Shown piece after piece: positions 1 to 8,235 of a stretch of 64,000 nucleotides of DNA (the first letter of the stretch is position 1; each line of letters begins with the position of its first letter). A program made the position numbers and the translations under genes. Source of the stretch: Methanohalophilus sp. (GTDB lineage Archaea > Halobacteriota > Methanosarcinia > Methanosarcinales > Methanosarcinaceae); the NCBI RefSeq assembly GCF_030156785.1, contig NZ_JASGLW010000008.1:31990-95989 (forward strand), read 5' to 3'. Under the pieces are notes generated by a model that did not search any database, was not told the origin of the DNA, and saw nothing but the letters and a program-made list of their open reading frames with translations.

Positions 1-1
1 A

Positions 2-250
2 GAAATGCTTTCCGGAATGATTGAACTGTATCTTTCCAGTGTAAGCAACCGTATGAACGAAGTTATGAAAACACTGACTATAATTGCAACAATTTTTATT
101 CCCCTTAGTTTTATTGCAGGGGTTTATGGAATGAATTTCGAGTACATGCCAGAGCTACAATGGAGATGGGGGTATCCTGCAGTGTTGGTAGTGATGGTCA
201 TGATTCTTCTCTTAATGGTTTTCTATTTCAAGAAGAAAAGATGGCTCTGA
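2..250 (+). CDS. corA: CorA-type Mg2+/Co2+ channel, C-terminal part (cut by window edge)
   Basis: Only the last 83 or so codons are in the window; the frame is open to base 2, so the visible ATG is internal. The fragment contains the family signature YGMN in the segment GVYGMNFEYMPEL, preceded by a hydrophobic helix (about residues 25-40 of the fragment) and followed by a second helix and a basic KKKR tail. This is the two-helix pore end of CorA, a homopentameric inner-membrane Mg2+ channel whose GMN loop is the selectivity filter. It stops at TGA and converges on the CNNM/DUF21 gene, another protein linked to divalent cations. Family assignment is secure; metal preference cannot be read here. 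Confidence 0.9.
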   Translation, partial: EMLSGMIELYLSSVSNRMNEVMKTLTIIATIFIPLSFIAGVYGMNFEYMPELQWRWGYPAVLVVMVMILLLMVFYFKKKRWL

Positions 251-334
251 AAAAGCGGAGATGAAATTATTCATTAAAATCTCTCATTCTTGATTTTTCA
301 AATCAGGTATTTTTCATAATAAGGGAATGGTAAA

Positions 335-1348
335 TCATACTCTCACGACAATTCCACGTAGTAGTCTCCCAAGTATATCGGAACCTGTTATGATTCGTTT
401 TTCATCAGGTCCCCAATAGAGAAGGAGATCCATGTCAATAACATCATCATCCGGGTGTACTGAATAGACCTTCAGTCTCGGAATTACACTATCCAGTTTT
501 GTATCAGGAGATGTAATCACTATTGGGCGATGGCAATATGCAAAAGGATTAAATGGTTTTTCCCTGAAAAGGACATCTCTGAGGAAACCATCGGCATCCA
601 TTACCATTACAGGCTGGAAAAGGTGATCCGTTATTATTACCCACTTTTTACCAGATATATTAATCCTTTTGAGAAACGGATCGGAAGGTTCCCGTGTTAT
701 TTCCGGGAAAACCGGAAGCCCATTTTCAATTGGAAGCGTAATAATGCTATCTGGATCTATGACAGAACCTTCCTCAGAAATACTTATGTCGTCAATTGAA
801 AGGAAATTCAGAGCTCCAATACCTTCAAATCTTCCTATATCTGTTTTTGAAGATTTTATGTGTTTCTCAAGCATTATGCGGAAAGAATTTTCCTTGAAAT
901 AAGTCATCTGCTCTTTTCCAAGCCAGTGATCAAGCATCATAGCTGTAGGTTTTGCCACAGGGTAGAACAGAATTTGATATAACCTGACCATCGGCACAAG
1001 CTATGCACCAGCACTCATAGCTTTTCTTGTGAAGTAGGCCTGTGGGGCAATTTCTCCAAAACATGTGATAAAGACTGCTGAAAATATGAACGCTGCAGTT
1101 CCTGTCATAACAGAATCAGTTAGCAGCGCAATTAAGACGTTAACACTAACATTACCCCATAACAATGTAGTTAGCAGGTAATTTGAATCCTTTCTTATTT
1201 CCAGTATTTTTGCTGCACTTTTGTTGCCAGCTTCTGCTTCGGTTTCAAGCCATAAGCGAGTTAAACCAAAAAGCCCTATCGTAAGCCCGGAAAACAAAGC
1301 AGATTGTACCAAACAAAGAAAAATCAGGATCCAGATGACTAGGTTCAT
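335..1348 (-). CDS. CNNM/DUF21 membrane protein with an in-frame TAG (candidate pyrrolysine codon)
   Basis: Two adjacent open segments are in the same frame and separated only by one TAG at 1003..1001. The upstream segment (115 residues from ATG 1348) is the N-terminal half of a DUF21 (CNNM/CorC-like) domain, with hydrophobic helices and the family motif GEIAPQAYF. The downstream segment continues the same domain (LVPMVRLYQILFYPVAKPTA) and a soluble C-terminal region of about 180 residues. Read through, the product is 337 residues, a normal size for a single-DUF21 protein. The only start available after the TAG is a GTG without a ribosome site, and it would begin in mid-domain. CNNM proteins are implicated in Mg2+ or Na+ efflux. 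Either amber is decoded, as with pyrrolysine, or the gene carries a nonsense mutation; the intact downstream frame favours decoding. Stop is TGA. Confidence 0.75.
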
Positions 1349-1912
1349 ATTACTTCATTTACCCCAAATCGTGATCAGATTCATGTACACAATTGTATTA
1401 TGTTAATTATGATTTATATTGCTACCCATAGGGATTCATCCATATACTAAAATGATTCAGGATTGTTTGCGCTTTTTTTAATCGAATACTCCATTGGGTA
1501 TTCCTGAATGCAAACAATCCAAGACATTGCCTCCAAGTACTTAATATACCCAAAGTATGGCTTCATTGTTTGTACATGGTATGAATCCTATCTCAAAAGA
1601 ACAACATGATGTATTTTATTCAATTTTTGTTAATGAATTACTCGATCCTTACTCACTACTCTCAAAGAAACGAATTATTCAAAAAAGCAGAGCAGTTTTC
1701 GATGATTTTTATGGGGGTAAATGAACAAGAGTCTGAATTTATTGTTTCTTTGAAAATTATCTATTCCGTTTTTGGGTGTAGAATGATAATCGTAGATTTT
1801 TTATGTCTAAAATGTGCGGTGGCTCAATCATCTTGCATAGCAATCTATGGGAAAATCATGAATTGATTTCATGAGATGCTATATTGAAAACACTGAATAA
1901 TAAAAATAGAAA
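1349..1912. other. Intergenic stretch with nested inverted repeats and an unassigned short frame
   Basis: No convincing gene is present. A nested pair of inverted repeats lies at 1460-1520 (listed separately). A 47-codon frame at 1581..1724 (+) starts ATG, has protein-like composition (MNPISKEQHDVFYSIFVNEL at its start) and stops at TGA; a different overlapping frame runs 1606..1866. The switch between frames looks more like a decayed gene than a functional one, but I do not recognise the family. Confidence 0.3.
1460..1520. repeat. Nested inverted repeats (possible cruciform or structured RNA)
   Basis: Outer arms GGATTGTTTGC (1460-1470) and GCAAACAATCC (1510-1520) are perfect complements. 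Inside them a second hairpin pairs GAATACTC (1484-1491) with GGGTATTC (1496-1503), allowing one G-T pair, around a CATT loop. It lies between the CNNM gene and an unassigned short frame. No flanking duplication or transposase was seen. It could be a terminator-like or mobile-element-derived structure. Confidence 0.5.
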
Positions 1913-1987
1913 TGCTCCGATGGGGATTCGAACCCCAGTCACAGGAGTGAGAGTCCTGTATGATTGGCCGTGCTACACTATCGGAGC
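1913..1987 (-). tRNA. tRNA-Glu(CTC)
   Basis: On the minus strand the acceptor arms GCTCCGA and TCGGAGC pair perfectly with discriminator A. The anticodon stem CAGGA/TCCTG encloses the loop CTCTCAC, giving anticodon CTC (reads GAG). The T arm contains GGTTCGAATCC. CCA is not encoded. Length is 75 nt, without an intron. Confidence 0.95.
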
Positions 1988-2057
1988 ACACGTACTAACC
2001 ACCTAAATACGGATTAATCTATATTAATTTTTTGTTCTAAAAAACTAGAGAGGTGGG

Positions 2058-3284
2058 TTATACAAACATCCCACCGGGTAGTGGCTGTTCGTCTTCCGTG
2101 GTAACCTTCTCAAAGGCATCAAGCAGATCCTTCATGGTAACTTCCTCCTCTCTGCGGCGGAGCACAAACATACCTGCTTCCTTCACAATAATCTTCAGGT
2201 CTGCACCACTGAGGCCGTTACTCATCTTTGCAAGTTTCTCAAGGTTCACGTCCTTTGCCAGATTCATTTGTCTGGTGTGAATCCTCAGGATTTCCAGCCT
2301 TGCCTTCTCATCAGGAAGCGGAACTTCAATTATCCTATCAAACCTTCCCGGTCGAAGCAGTGCCGGGTCCAGCAAATCAATACGGTTTGTTGCCGCTATG
2401 ATTTTGACATTGCCGCTGGGATCGAACCCGTCCATCTCGGACAATAACTGAAGCATTGTTCTGTTTACTTCAGCAGAACCCGTTGTACCGTCATGGGTTC
2501 TCATTCCGCCAACGGCATCAATTTCATCAATGAACAAGATAGATGGTGATTTGTCCCTTGCGAGCTGGAAAACGTCTTTTACAAGCCTTGCGCCTTCACC
2601 GATAAACTTCTGCACAAGATCCGAGCCGGACATGCGGATAAACGTGGCATGTGCACTGGACGCCACAGCCTTAGCGATGAGTGTTTTCCCTGTGCCGGGT
2701 TCACCATACAAAAGGACGCCGCTTGGAGGTTCAATACCTATTTTCTCAAAAAGCTCGGGTTCTGTGAGTGGAAGCTCGACAGCCTCGATGACTTCTTTGA
2801 GCACGTCTTCCAGTCCTCCGATCATATCATAACTAATCCCCGGGGAATTAATTACTTCCATGACCTGCGCCCGCGCATCGGTGGCCTTGCTAAGTACGTC
2901 TATAATTGCAAATGCCGCATTGATAGAAACCCTTGAGCCAATTTCAAGTCGGTGTGCAAGTTCAGGTGGAATGGTAGTCATAACTTCCTGATTATTGCCA
3001 TGCTGGCGTAACAGCGCCATGTCTCCATCTATCTCCATCACACTAGCTATAAAAAATGGTGGAGAGGTTACCCGATCCAGTTGCTCTTTAAGTTTGGATA
3101 TTTCCTCGAGATAGCTATTTGCGAGCAAATTTGATTCAAGCAATTTTGCTCTTAAGCCCTCGTTCTTAAGCTTAAGCTCCTCGATTTCTCGGACAAGGCT
3201 CTCATAATCCGTTTTTTCATTAAATGCAGCCGTGTTATCCGAGTTTTTAATCTCTGTGGGTGTTCCTGCATCAGCATCTGTCAT
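2058..3284 (-). CDS. pan: Proteasome-activating nucleotidase (PAN), AAA+ ATPase
   Basis: PAN is the hexameric ATPase that unfolds substrates and feeds them to the archaeal 20S proteasome in the cytoplasm. The 408 residues show an N-terminal coiled coil (about 27-72), an OB-fold linker (about 75-130), Walker A GEPGTGKT at about 194-201, Walker B ILFIDEID at about 249-256, a second region with the sensor segment IIAATNR and the arginine-finger segment RPGRFDR, and a C-terminal lid. The last three residues, Met-Phe-Val, fit the HbYX motif that docks into the 20S alpha ring and opens its gate. Length matches the family. It is transcribed alone, with a TATA-like box just upstream that implies a very short leader. 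Confidence 0.97.
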   Translation of the reverse strand: MTDADAGTPTEIKNSDNTAAFNEKTDYESLVREIEELKLKNEGLRAKLLESNLLANSYLEEISKLKEQLDRVTSPPFFIASVMEIDGDMALLRQHGNNQEVMTTIPPELAHRLEIGSRVSINAAFAIIDVLSKATDARAQVMEVINSPGISYDMIGGLEDVLKEVIEAVELPLTEPELFEKIGIEPPSGVLLYGEPGTGKTLIAKAVASSAHATFIRMSGSDLVQKFIGEGARLVKDVFQLARDKSPSILFIDEIDAVGGMRTHDGTTGSAEVNRTMLQLLSEMDGFDPSGNVKIIAATNRIDLLDPALLRPGRFDRIIEVPLPDEKARLEILRIHTRQMNLAKDVNLEKLAKMSNGLSGADLKIIVKEAGMFVLRRREEEVTMKDLLDAFEKVTTEDEQPLPGGMFV

Positions 3285-3308
3285 GTGGACAGCCTATAGA
3301 TATCATCC

Positions 3309-3319
3309 AATATAAACCC
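3309..3319 (-). promoter_or_regulatory. TATA box for pan
   Basis: The minus-strand sequence GTTTATATTGG lies about 30 bases before the pan ATG at 3284. With usual archaeal spacing (about 25 nt from TATA to start site) transcription would begin within a few bases of the start codon, so the mRNA may be leaderless or nearly so. Confidence 0.4.
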
Positions 3320-3654
3320 AACTATAGTATCTTCTTTTGCAGGCAAACGCTAAAAAATCTTTATTCACTGTTTTCACAATCACATTGTTAGTTTTTATTC
3401 ATTCTTTGTTTTTCAATTTTAAAGCCAATAATAGATTTATTTCTGAATTTAAAGATTAAATAACACTTTAATACAGTCTAAAACTAACCCCTTCATTTCC
3501 ACTGGAAATTAGTTATATATCTATAGATTATTGCTCTAATTAGTTTCTTGATATGTCGATAGAGCCATTAAAAATACAGGGCTTTTTGTATTATTATAGC
3601 TTATTATGGCATTAAATTCTGCAAAAACAGTATTCTACAGTAATCTATTAGAAA

Positions 3655-3664
3655 CATTTATATG
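3655..3664 (+). promoter_or_regulatory. TATA box for the winged-helix gene
   Basis: CATTTATATG matches the archaeal TATA consensus and lies about 50 bases before the GTG start at 3712, giving a predicted leader of roughly 20-30 nt. The rest of 3320-3654 is AT-rich, with no gene visible. Confidence 0.45.
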
Positions 3665-3693
3665 TAATCAGTGTTTACTATTAATTTGTCAAA

Positions 3694-3715
3694 TCACATT
3701 ATATTTGTAATGTGA
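3694..3715. promoter_or_regulatory. Perfect inverted repeat spanning the start codon of the winged-helix gene
   Basis: TCACATTA (3694-3701) and TAATGTGA (3708-3715) are perfect 8-base arms around TATTTG; allowing one mismatch, three further positions extend the symmetry. The right arm contains the GTG start at 3712. Because the gene encodes a DNA-binding-type protein, this is a candidate self-operator; alternatively it is an RNA hairpin that hides the start. Confidence 0.45.
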
Positions 3716-4449
3716 ATTGTAACCACAACTTCACAATAAACTTGCAAGCCATCGTCAGAGGGGATGAGTGGTATTGCGAATTCATACGTCTGAGGGGATG
3801 GATGGATTCATCAAGAGGCTTGAGGATGAAGGTTCGGCTAGAAGTGTTTGATGACGATGACAAGGAAATCGCCACTATCAGACTGGAAGGTGATGGCTGG
3901 GAACAGAAACTAATTCAATTCATCGAGATGATTGGTGACACGCAACCTCCATCAGTCGAATCTTCATCCAGGTCCATCCAACAACCACAGGTTCCTCCAC
4001 AACCAGTGCCACAAATGTTCTATCAATATTATCCTACCTGCTGGACACAATTTCCACCGCAGTATGCGCCTCAACAAAATACTCTTCCCGTACCACCACC
4101 CACCACTCAGGAACATATTGGGAAGCATGCTGCGGTGGAAAAGTCCAGCCGATTTGTTCGGAATGAGGCCACAGGTACTCCACTAACGATAAGTGAGAGG
4201 CTTGAACTGTTTTTGAAATATGAGTTTCCAAGGGTATGGGCCACTTCACAGGACATCCAACAACATTACGAAACCATCTACGGACCCATCAAACTGAGTA
4301 CCGTTTCAACTTACCTCTCCAGAATGTTCCACAAAAACCTTGTTGAGAGGCGAGGCAACCGTAACCGCAGGGAATATCTTTTTGTTGGCGACGAAAATCC
4401 AGTTGAAAACAGCCAGAAAAATGCTCATTTATACCTTCACAGGGTATGA
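3712..4449 (+). CDS. Winged-helix protein with a proline/glutamine-rich linker
   Basis: The 245-residue protein has three parts. Residues 1-75 form a compact beta-rich domain with acidic segments. About 78-140 is a low-complexity linker rich in Pro, Gln and Tyr. The C-terminal 90 residues look like a winged helix: a helical segment beginning ISERLELFLKYEF, a recognition-helix-like LSTVSTYLSRMFHKNLVERR and a basic strand. It starts at GTG inside an inverted repeat and lacks a clear ribosome site, suggesting short-leader or regulated translation. The likely role is transcription regulation; target unknown. I do not recognise a named family for the N-terminal domain. Confidence 0.7.
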   Translation: MNCNHNFTINLQAIVRGDEWYCEFIRLRGWMDSSRGLRMKVRLEVFDDDDKEIATIRLEGDGWEQKLIQFIEMIGDTQPPSVESSSRSIQQPQVPPQPVPQMFYQYYPTCWTQFPPQYAPQQNTLPVPPPTTQEHIGKHAAVEKSSRFVRNEATGTPLTISERLELFLKYEFPRVWATSQDIQQHYETIYGPIKLSTVSTYLSRMFHKNLVERRGNRNRREYLFVGDENPVENSQKNAHLYLHRV

Positions 4450-4480
4450 TTTAAATTAGTGTATTTCCTAATTGAAGACA

Positions 4481-4723
4481 ATGTCTTCAGGTTCAAGTTT
4501 CCAAAAGGGCATTTCATTGATTTTTTTAGGTATTTTTTTTCTTGTTATAGGATTAATAGTGAAAGCATTTGAGAACAGTGGAAGCAATTCAGAGTTTGGC
4601 GGAATTATTCTCATAGGGCCATTTCCCATTGCTTTTGGTTCTTCTCCTGAAATCACAACAACAATGTTGTTTGTCGGAGCTGCCCTCTTTATTTTCTATA
4701 TGATCCTACGGAGGGGAGTATGA
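4481..4723 (+). CDS. DUF131 family small membrane protein (first of a pair)
   Basis: This 80-residue protein has two hydrophobic segments (about 8-26 and 58-75) separated by a Gly/Ser loop and the motif IILIGPFPIAFGS. That motif recurs almost exactly in the next gene and is typical of the archaeal DUF131 family. A TTG nine bases upstream is an alternative start, but the ATG is preferred. The stop TGA overlaps the ATG of the second copy, so the two are translationally coupled. Function is unknown; an integral membrane location is inferred. Confidence 0.75.
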   Translation: MSSGSSFQKGISLIFLGIFFLVIGLIVKAFENSGSNSEFGGIILIGPFPIAFGSSPEITTTMLFVGAALFIFYMILRRGV

Positions 4724-5013
4724 TGATTGGTGATTTTCTAATAATTGTGGGAATGATTTTGCTGATCTATGGTGTACTACTGATGGTAAAATCAGGCGTA
4801 TCTTCACAAAACAATGGTAAAAAACAAAATGGCAGCGATTCTGGTTTTGAAAATACGGTCAGGGAGCAATCGCATTTTTCCGGCGGTGGCGTGATAATGA
4901 TTGGACCAATTCCAATAGTATTTGGCTCAGATAGCAAGGGAGCTGAAGTTGCGATGAAACTTGCTGTTGTGCTAGTTCTCCTCTATATTATACTGTTTGT
5001 CTTTTTCCGCTGA
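4720..5013 (+). CDS. DUF131 family small membrane protein (second of a pair)
   Basis: This 97-residue protein has an N-terminal helix (about 3-24), a polar linker, the motif VIMIGPIPIVFGSD and a C-terminal helix ending in an aromatic/basic residue cluster. The shared IGPxPIxFGS motif shows it is a paralogue of the preceding gene, which it overlaps (its start ATGATG includes the preceding TGA). The pair probably forms a complex. It lies about 45 bases upstream of uvrB, but nothing else links it to repair. Confidence 0.75.
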   Translation: MMIGDFLIIVGMILLIYGVLLMVKSGVSSQNNGKKQNGSDSGFENTVREQSHFSGGGVIMIGPIPIVFGSDSKGAEVAMKLAVVLVLLYIILFVFFR

Positions 5014-5059
5014 CTACAGGATTACATATTTACACTTTCAAAACACACTGTGAAATGCA

Positions 5060-7036
5060 ATGCCATCGTTTGAACTTGTGTCAGAATTTGCTCCGAAAGG
5101 CTCCCAGCCACAGGCAATAGAAAAGCTTAGTACCGGTATTCTGGAAGGACACAAACACCAGACATTGCTGGGTGTCACAGGTTCGGGGAAGACGTTCACA
5201 ATGGCCAACGTGATTCAAAACGTGCAACGGCCAACACTCGTCATAGCACACAATAAAACACTTGCAGCACAGCTGTTTTCTGAATTTCGTGACTTTTTTC
5301 CTAACAACGCTGTGGAATATTTTGTCAGCTACTATGATTATTACCAACCGGAAGCCTACCTACCGACAACTGACACGTATATAGAAAAAGATTCACACGT
5401 AAACGATGAAATTGACCGTCTTAGGTTGTCTACAACACGTTCTCTTCTTGAACGCAGGGATGTCATTGTTGTTGCGAGTGTTTCCTGTATTTACAATCTT
5501 GGTTCACCACAGGAATGGCGAAACATGTCTATTTTCCTTAAACAGGGCGAGGAAATCGGCAGGAAAGAACTATTCGGAAGACTGGTGGACATCCAGTACA
5601 ACAGGAATGAAATTGAATTTACGCAAGGCACATTCCGTTCACGTGGTGACACTGTAGAGATATTCCCGGCGCAGGATAATCGGGCTGTCAGGGTTGAGCT
5701 GTTTGGGGATGAAATTGACAGACTTAGCTATTTTGAACCCCTAACGGGCAAAACGATTGCAGAAGTTGATCCTGAATCAAATGTTATGATCTATCCAGCC
5801 AAGCATTTTGTTATGCCAATGGAACACATGGATCGGGCTCTGAGGTCCATTGAAAAGGAAATGGAGGCAAGGGTCGCAGAACTTGAATCTGAAAACCGTC
5901 TTATTGAAGCCCAGAGGCTTTCCCAGCGTACTAAGTTTGATATTGAGATGATTGAAGAGTTGGGTTACTGCAACGGAATTGAAAATTACTCACGCCATTT
6001 TGACGGCAGGATGCCGGGCGAACCCCCGTCTTCGCTGCTGGATTTCTTCCCTGATGATTACATAACTTTTATCGATGAATCCCATGTAACTATCCCCCAG
6101 ATAAGGGGGATGCATAATGGCGACAGGGCACGGAAAAAATCCCTGGTTGAATACGGATTCAGGCTTCCTTCGGCTTTTGACAACCGACCGCTTAACTATG
6201 AAGAGTTCGAGCAACGCTTGAACCAGACCATCTATGTTTCTGCGACCCCCGCAGATTATGAGCTGGAATTGAGCACTCAGGTGGTGGAACAGATTATTCG
6301 TCCTACAGGGCTCGTTGATCCTGAAGTTTATGTAAGACCTGTGAAGAATCAGATTGATGACCTGATGGCTGAGATCAGGAACGTTACCAAAAAAGGTTAC
6401 AGAACTCTTGTTACAACTCTCACCAAAAAAATGGCGGAAGATCTGACTGATTACCTTCTTGAGATGGGAATTAAAGTTCGCTATATGCACTCGGACATCG
6501 ATACACTTGAAAGGGCGGAAATTGTACGCTCCCTCCGAAAAGGAGAATTTGATGTACTTGTGGGAATTAATCTTCTCAGGGAAGGGTTAGATATTCCGGA
6601 GGTATGCCTTGTTGCGGTGTTGGATGCGGACAAGGAAGGTTTCCTGAGATCGGAACGCTCTCTTATACAGACAATTGGTCGTGCTTCGCGAAATGTTGAC
6701 GGCTATGCTATTCTTTACGCTGACAAAGTAACAGGTTCCATGCAAAGGGCCATGGCTGAGATGGATCGTAGGCGGAATCTCCAGCTTGAGTATAACAAAA
6801 TTCATGGCATTACTCCTCAGAGTATCACTAAAGCTATTCAGCGGGAACTCGTGGAGTCAGAAGAATCGCTAGTTGAATCGGTGCCAGAATTTGCAATTGC
6901 CGAAAACCTGTCACCTCTTGAGCTTCAGGATATGATTATTGACCTCGAATCTGAAATGCATGAAGCTGCCCGGAATCTTGAATTTGAGAGGGCTGCAATG
7001 CTCAGGGACAAGATCCGTGTTTTGAAGGAAGATTAA
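5060..7036 (+). CDS. uvrB: UvrABC excinuclease subunit B
   Basis: UvrB is the DNA-damage-verifying helicase of nucleotide excision repair; UvrA loads it and it recruits UvrC. The 658 residues include Walker A GVTGSGKT (38-45), the damage-probing beta-hairpin ([20 protein letters not shown], about 93-112), helicase motifs FIDESH, YVSATP and the SF2 motif VI segment QTIGRASRN, and a C-terminal UVR motif (about 620-655) that contacts UvrC. Length is normal. uvrA and uvrC are not in this window. Archaea acquired Uvr genes from bacteria, and this set is common in mesophilic methanogens. The start is ATG. Confidence 0.98.
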   Translation: MPSFELVSEFAPKGSQPQAIEKLSTGILEGHKHQTLLGVTGSGKTFTMANVIQNVQRPTLVIAHNKTLAAQLFSEFRDFFPNNAVEYFVSYYDYYQPEAYLPTTDTYIEKDSHVNDEIDRLRLSTTRSLLERRDVIVVASVSCIYNLGSPQEWRNMSIFLKQGEEIGRKELFGRLVDIQYNRNEIEFTQGTFRSRGDTVEIFPAQDNRAVRVELFGDEIDRLSYFEPLTGKTIAEVDPESNVMIYPAKHFVMPMEHMDRALRSIEKEMEARVAELESENRLIEAQRLSQRTKFDIEMIEELGYCNGIENYSRHFDGRMPGEPPSSLLDFFPDDYITFIDESHVTIPQIRGMHNGDRARKKSLVEYGFRLPSAFDNRPLNYEEFEQRLNQTIYVSATPADYELELSTQVVEQIIRPTGLVDPEVYVRPVKNQIDDLMAEIRNVTKKGYRTLVTTLTKKMAEDLTDYLLEMGIKVRYMHSDIDTLERAEIVRSLRKGEFDVLVGINLLREGLDIPEVCLVAVLDADKEGFLRSERSLIQTIGRASRNVDGYAILYADKVTGSMQRAMAEMDRRRNLQLEYNKIHGITPQSITKAIQRELVESEESLVESVPEFAIAENLSPLELQDMIIDLESEMHEAARNLEFERAAMLRDKIRVLKED

Positions 7037-7127
7037 CCCTAAATATTATGCAATACTTGCAATACCTGATGGAAAACCCTCTGCCGAAAGGGTTATATCT
7101 AAAAAAAGGCTATGAAGGGATACCCGT

Positions 7128-7199
7128 GCGCTGATGGTCTAGTGGCTATGACTGAGGCCTTCCAAGCCTTAAACCCGGGTTCGAATCCCGGTCGGCGCA
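7128..7199 (+). tRNA. tRNA-Gly(TCC)
   Basis: Acceptor arms GCGCTGA and TCGGCGC pair with one G-T pair, and the discriminator is A. The anticodon loop CTTCCAA, closed by GAGGC/GCCTT, gives anticodon TCC (reads GGA). The T arm has GGTTCGAATCC. No CCA is encoded. Confidence 0.95.
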
Positions 7200-7335
7200 T
7201 TTCACCCCTTTTGTTTTTACATTACAACAGTTTTTTATTCCATAGTGATTCTATTTTCCATTATGAGAAGCTTTTCTGTTGGAAAGGTCATTGAAAGGCT
7301 GAAACTAACGATCAAATCGGCTTGAGGTTTATTGC

Positions 7336-7827
7336 ATGTATAGTGAAAAAGCACCATTAAGTGCTGCGATGAAAGTTTTTCTGTGGGGAGTTTTTTGCAT
7401 ATTGCTGGCAGTGACTGCCTTTTCTTATTTCTCACTATTTGGTTTCGGGGCAGATCGCGAAGAATTCTACATTGTAGCTTTTGTTTTTGTGGTTTATTCG
7501 ATTGCAATGCAGGGTATCCTGAAATTGAAATATTCGGTAAGCTCGGAAGGTGTGCTTGTGAGTTACCCGCCCCTGAAATACCGGATTCCTTTTTCTGAAA
7601 TCGAATCTGTGGAACTTGAGCCCGGACTGGGTGTTTACATGGGTTGGGGCTTACGGGTACATGGAAGGACCCTTGTTTTTGCAAGTTCTCATGACACGGG
7701 TGTGCGAATCAGAAAGAATAACGGGTATTTCAGAAGCGTTATCCTTGTGAGTTCCAACCCTGAAAGGCTCAAAAGCCAGATCGAAAGCATGATGGGAAGC
7801 ATGGCAAATACAGAGAAAAGAAGTTGA
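7336..7827 (+). CDS. Membrane protein with a bacterial PH-like domain
   Basis: This 163-residue protein has two N-terminal transmembrane segments (about 12-32 and 42-60) followed by a soluble beta-rich domain. The run ending IPFSEIESVELEPG, followed by a late RxVILVSSNPERL segment, is the typical pattern of membrane-anchored bacterial PH-like domains. Function is unknown. It is monocistronic between two tRNA genes and ends in TGA. Confidence 0.6.
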   Translation: MYSEKAPLSAAMKVFLWGVFCILLAVTAFSYFSLFGFGADREEFYIVAFVFVVYSIAMQGILKLKYSVSSEGVLVSYPPLKYRIPFSEIESVELEPGLGVYMGWGLRVHGRTLVFASSHDTGVRIRKNNGYFRSVILVSSNPERLKSQIESMMGSMANTEKRS

Positions 7828-7894
7828 AAATAGATTGAAATATCTCATTTTCGTAACATTAATATGCCAGTGCGCTATCTGTTAGCTATCTTTT

Positions 7895-7982
7895 GCGGGG
7901 GTTGCCCAGCCAGGCCAAAGGCGCAGGGCTTAGGACCCTGTCTTGTAGAAGTTCGTGGGTTCGAATCCCACCCCCCGCACCA
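7895..7982 (+). tRNA. tRNA-Leu(TAG), CCA encoded
   Basis: Acceptor arms GCGGGGG and CCCCCGC pair perfectly, followed by discriminator A and an encoded CCA (7980-7982). The anticodon loop CTTAGGA, closed by CAGGG/CCCTG, gives TAG (reads CUA). A long variable arm (TCTTGTAGAAGT region) is typical of tRNA-Leu. Confidence 0.95.
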
Positions 7983-8022
7983 ATCTTTTGTGATATAGTT
8001 AACTAGGAAAAATACCACTCTT

Positions 8023-8235
8023 CTAAAAAATTGTGTTTTTAGAGGTTAGGATTGTACCCACTGCAGTAAAAGTCGTTAAAGCATACAGATTGAGGAAAAC
8101 ACGCCTGATTTTGACATTCCTGTGTTCTTTAAAAACATCCTGGATTTCCTCGAGATTTACGTCAAATTCCTGCTTGCCCATACAAAAAATCCTTCTCTGC
8201 CTGTAATCATCTTCTCTTCCAGCAGTTGGATTCAT
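8023..8235 (-). CDS. Small hypothetical protein directly after the kinase gene
   Basis: The ATG at 8235 follows the TGA of the kinase gene with no spacer and in the same frame. The 70-residue frame has an acidic, helix-prone centre and a moderately hydrophobic C-terminal segment. It ends in TAG, the only apparent amber terminator in the window; if amber is read here, the frame continues eight more codons to TAA at 7999. No ribosome site is obvious. It may be a coupled small protein or chance; I do not recognise it. Confidence 0.3.
   Translation of the reverse strand: MNPTAGREDDYRQRRIFCMGKQEFDVNLEEIQDVFKEHRNVKIRRVFLNLYALTTFTAVGTILTSKNTIF

Noticed and set aside
530..902. Plus-strand frames opposite the CNNM gene
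   Set aside because: They lie antisense to a clearly conserved protein and have no ribosome site or family resemblance.
5990..6490. Long minus-strand frame of 166 codons inside uvrB
   Set aside because: Antisense shadow of a fully conserved UvrB; composition is that of a reversed gene.
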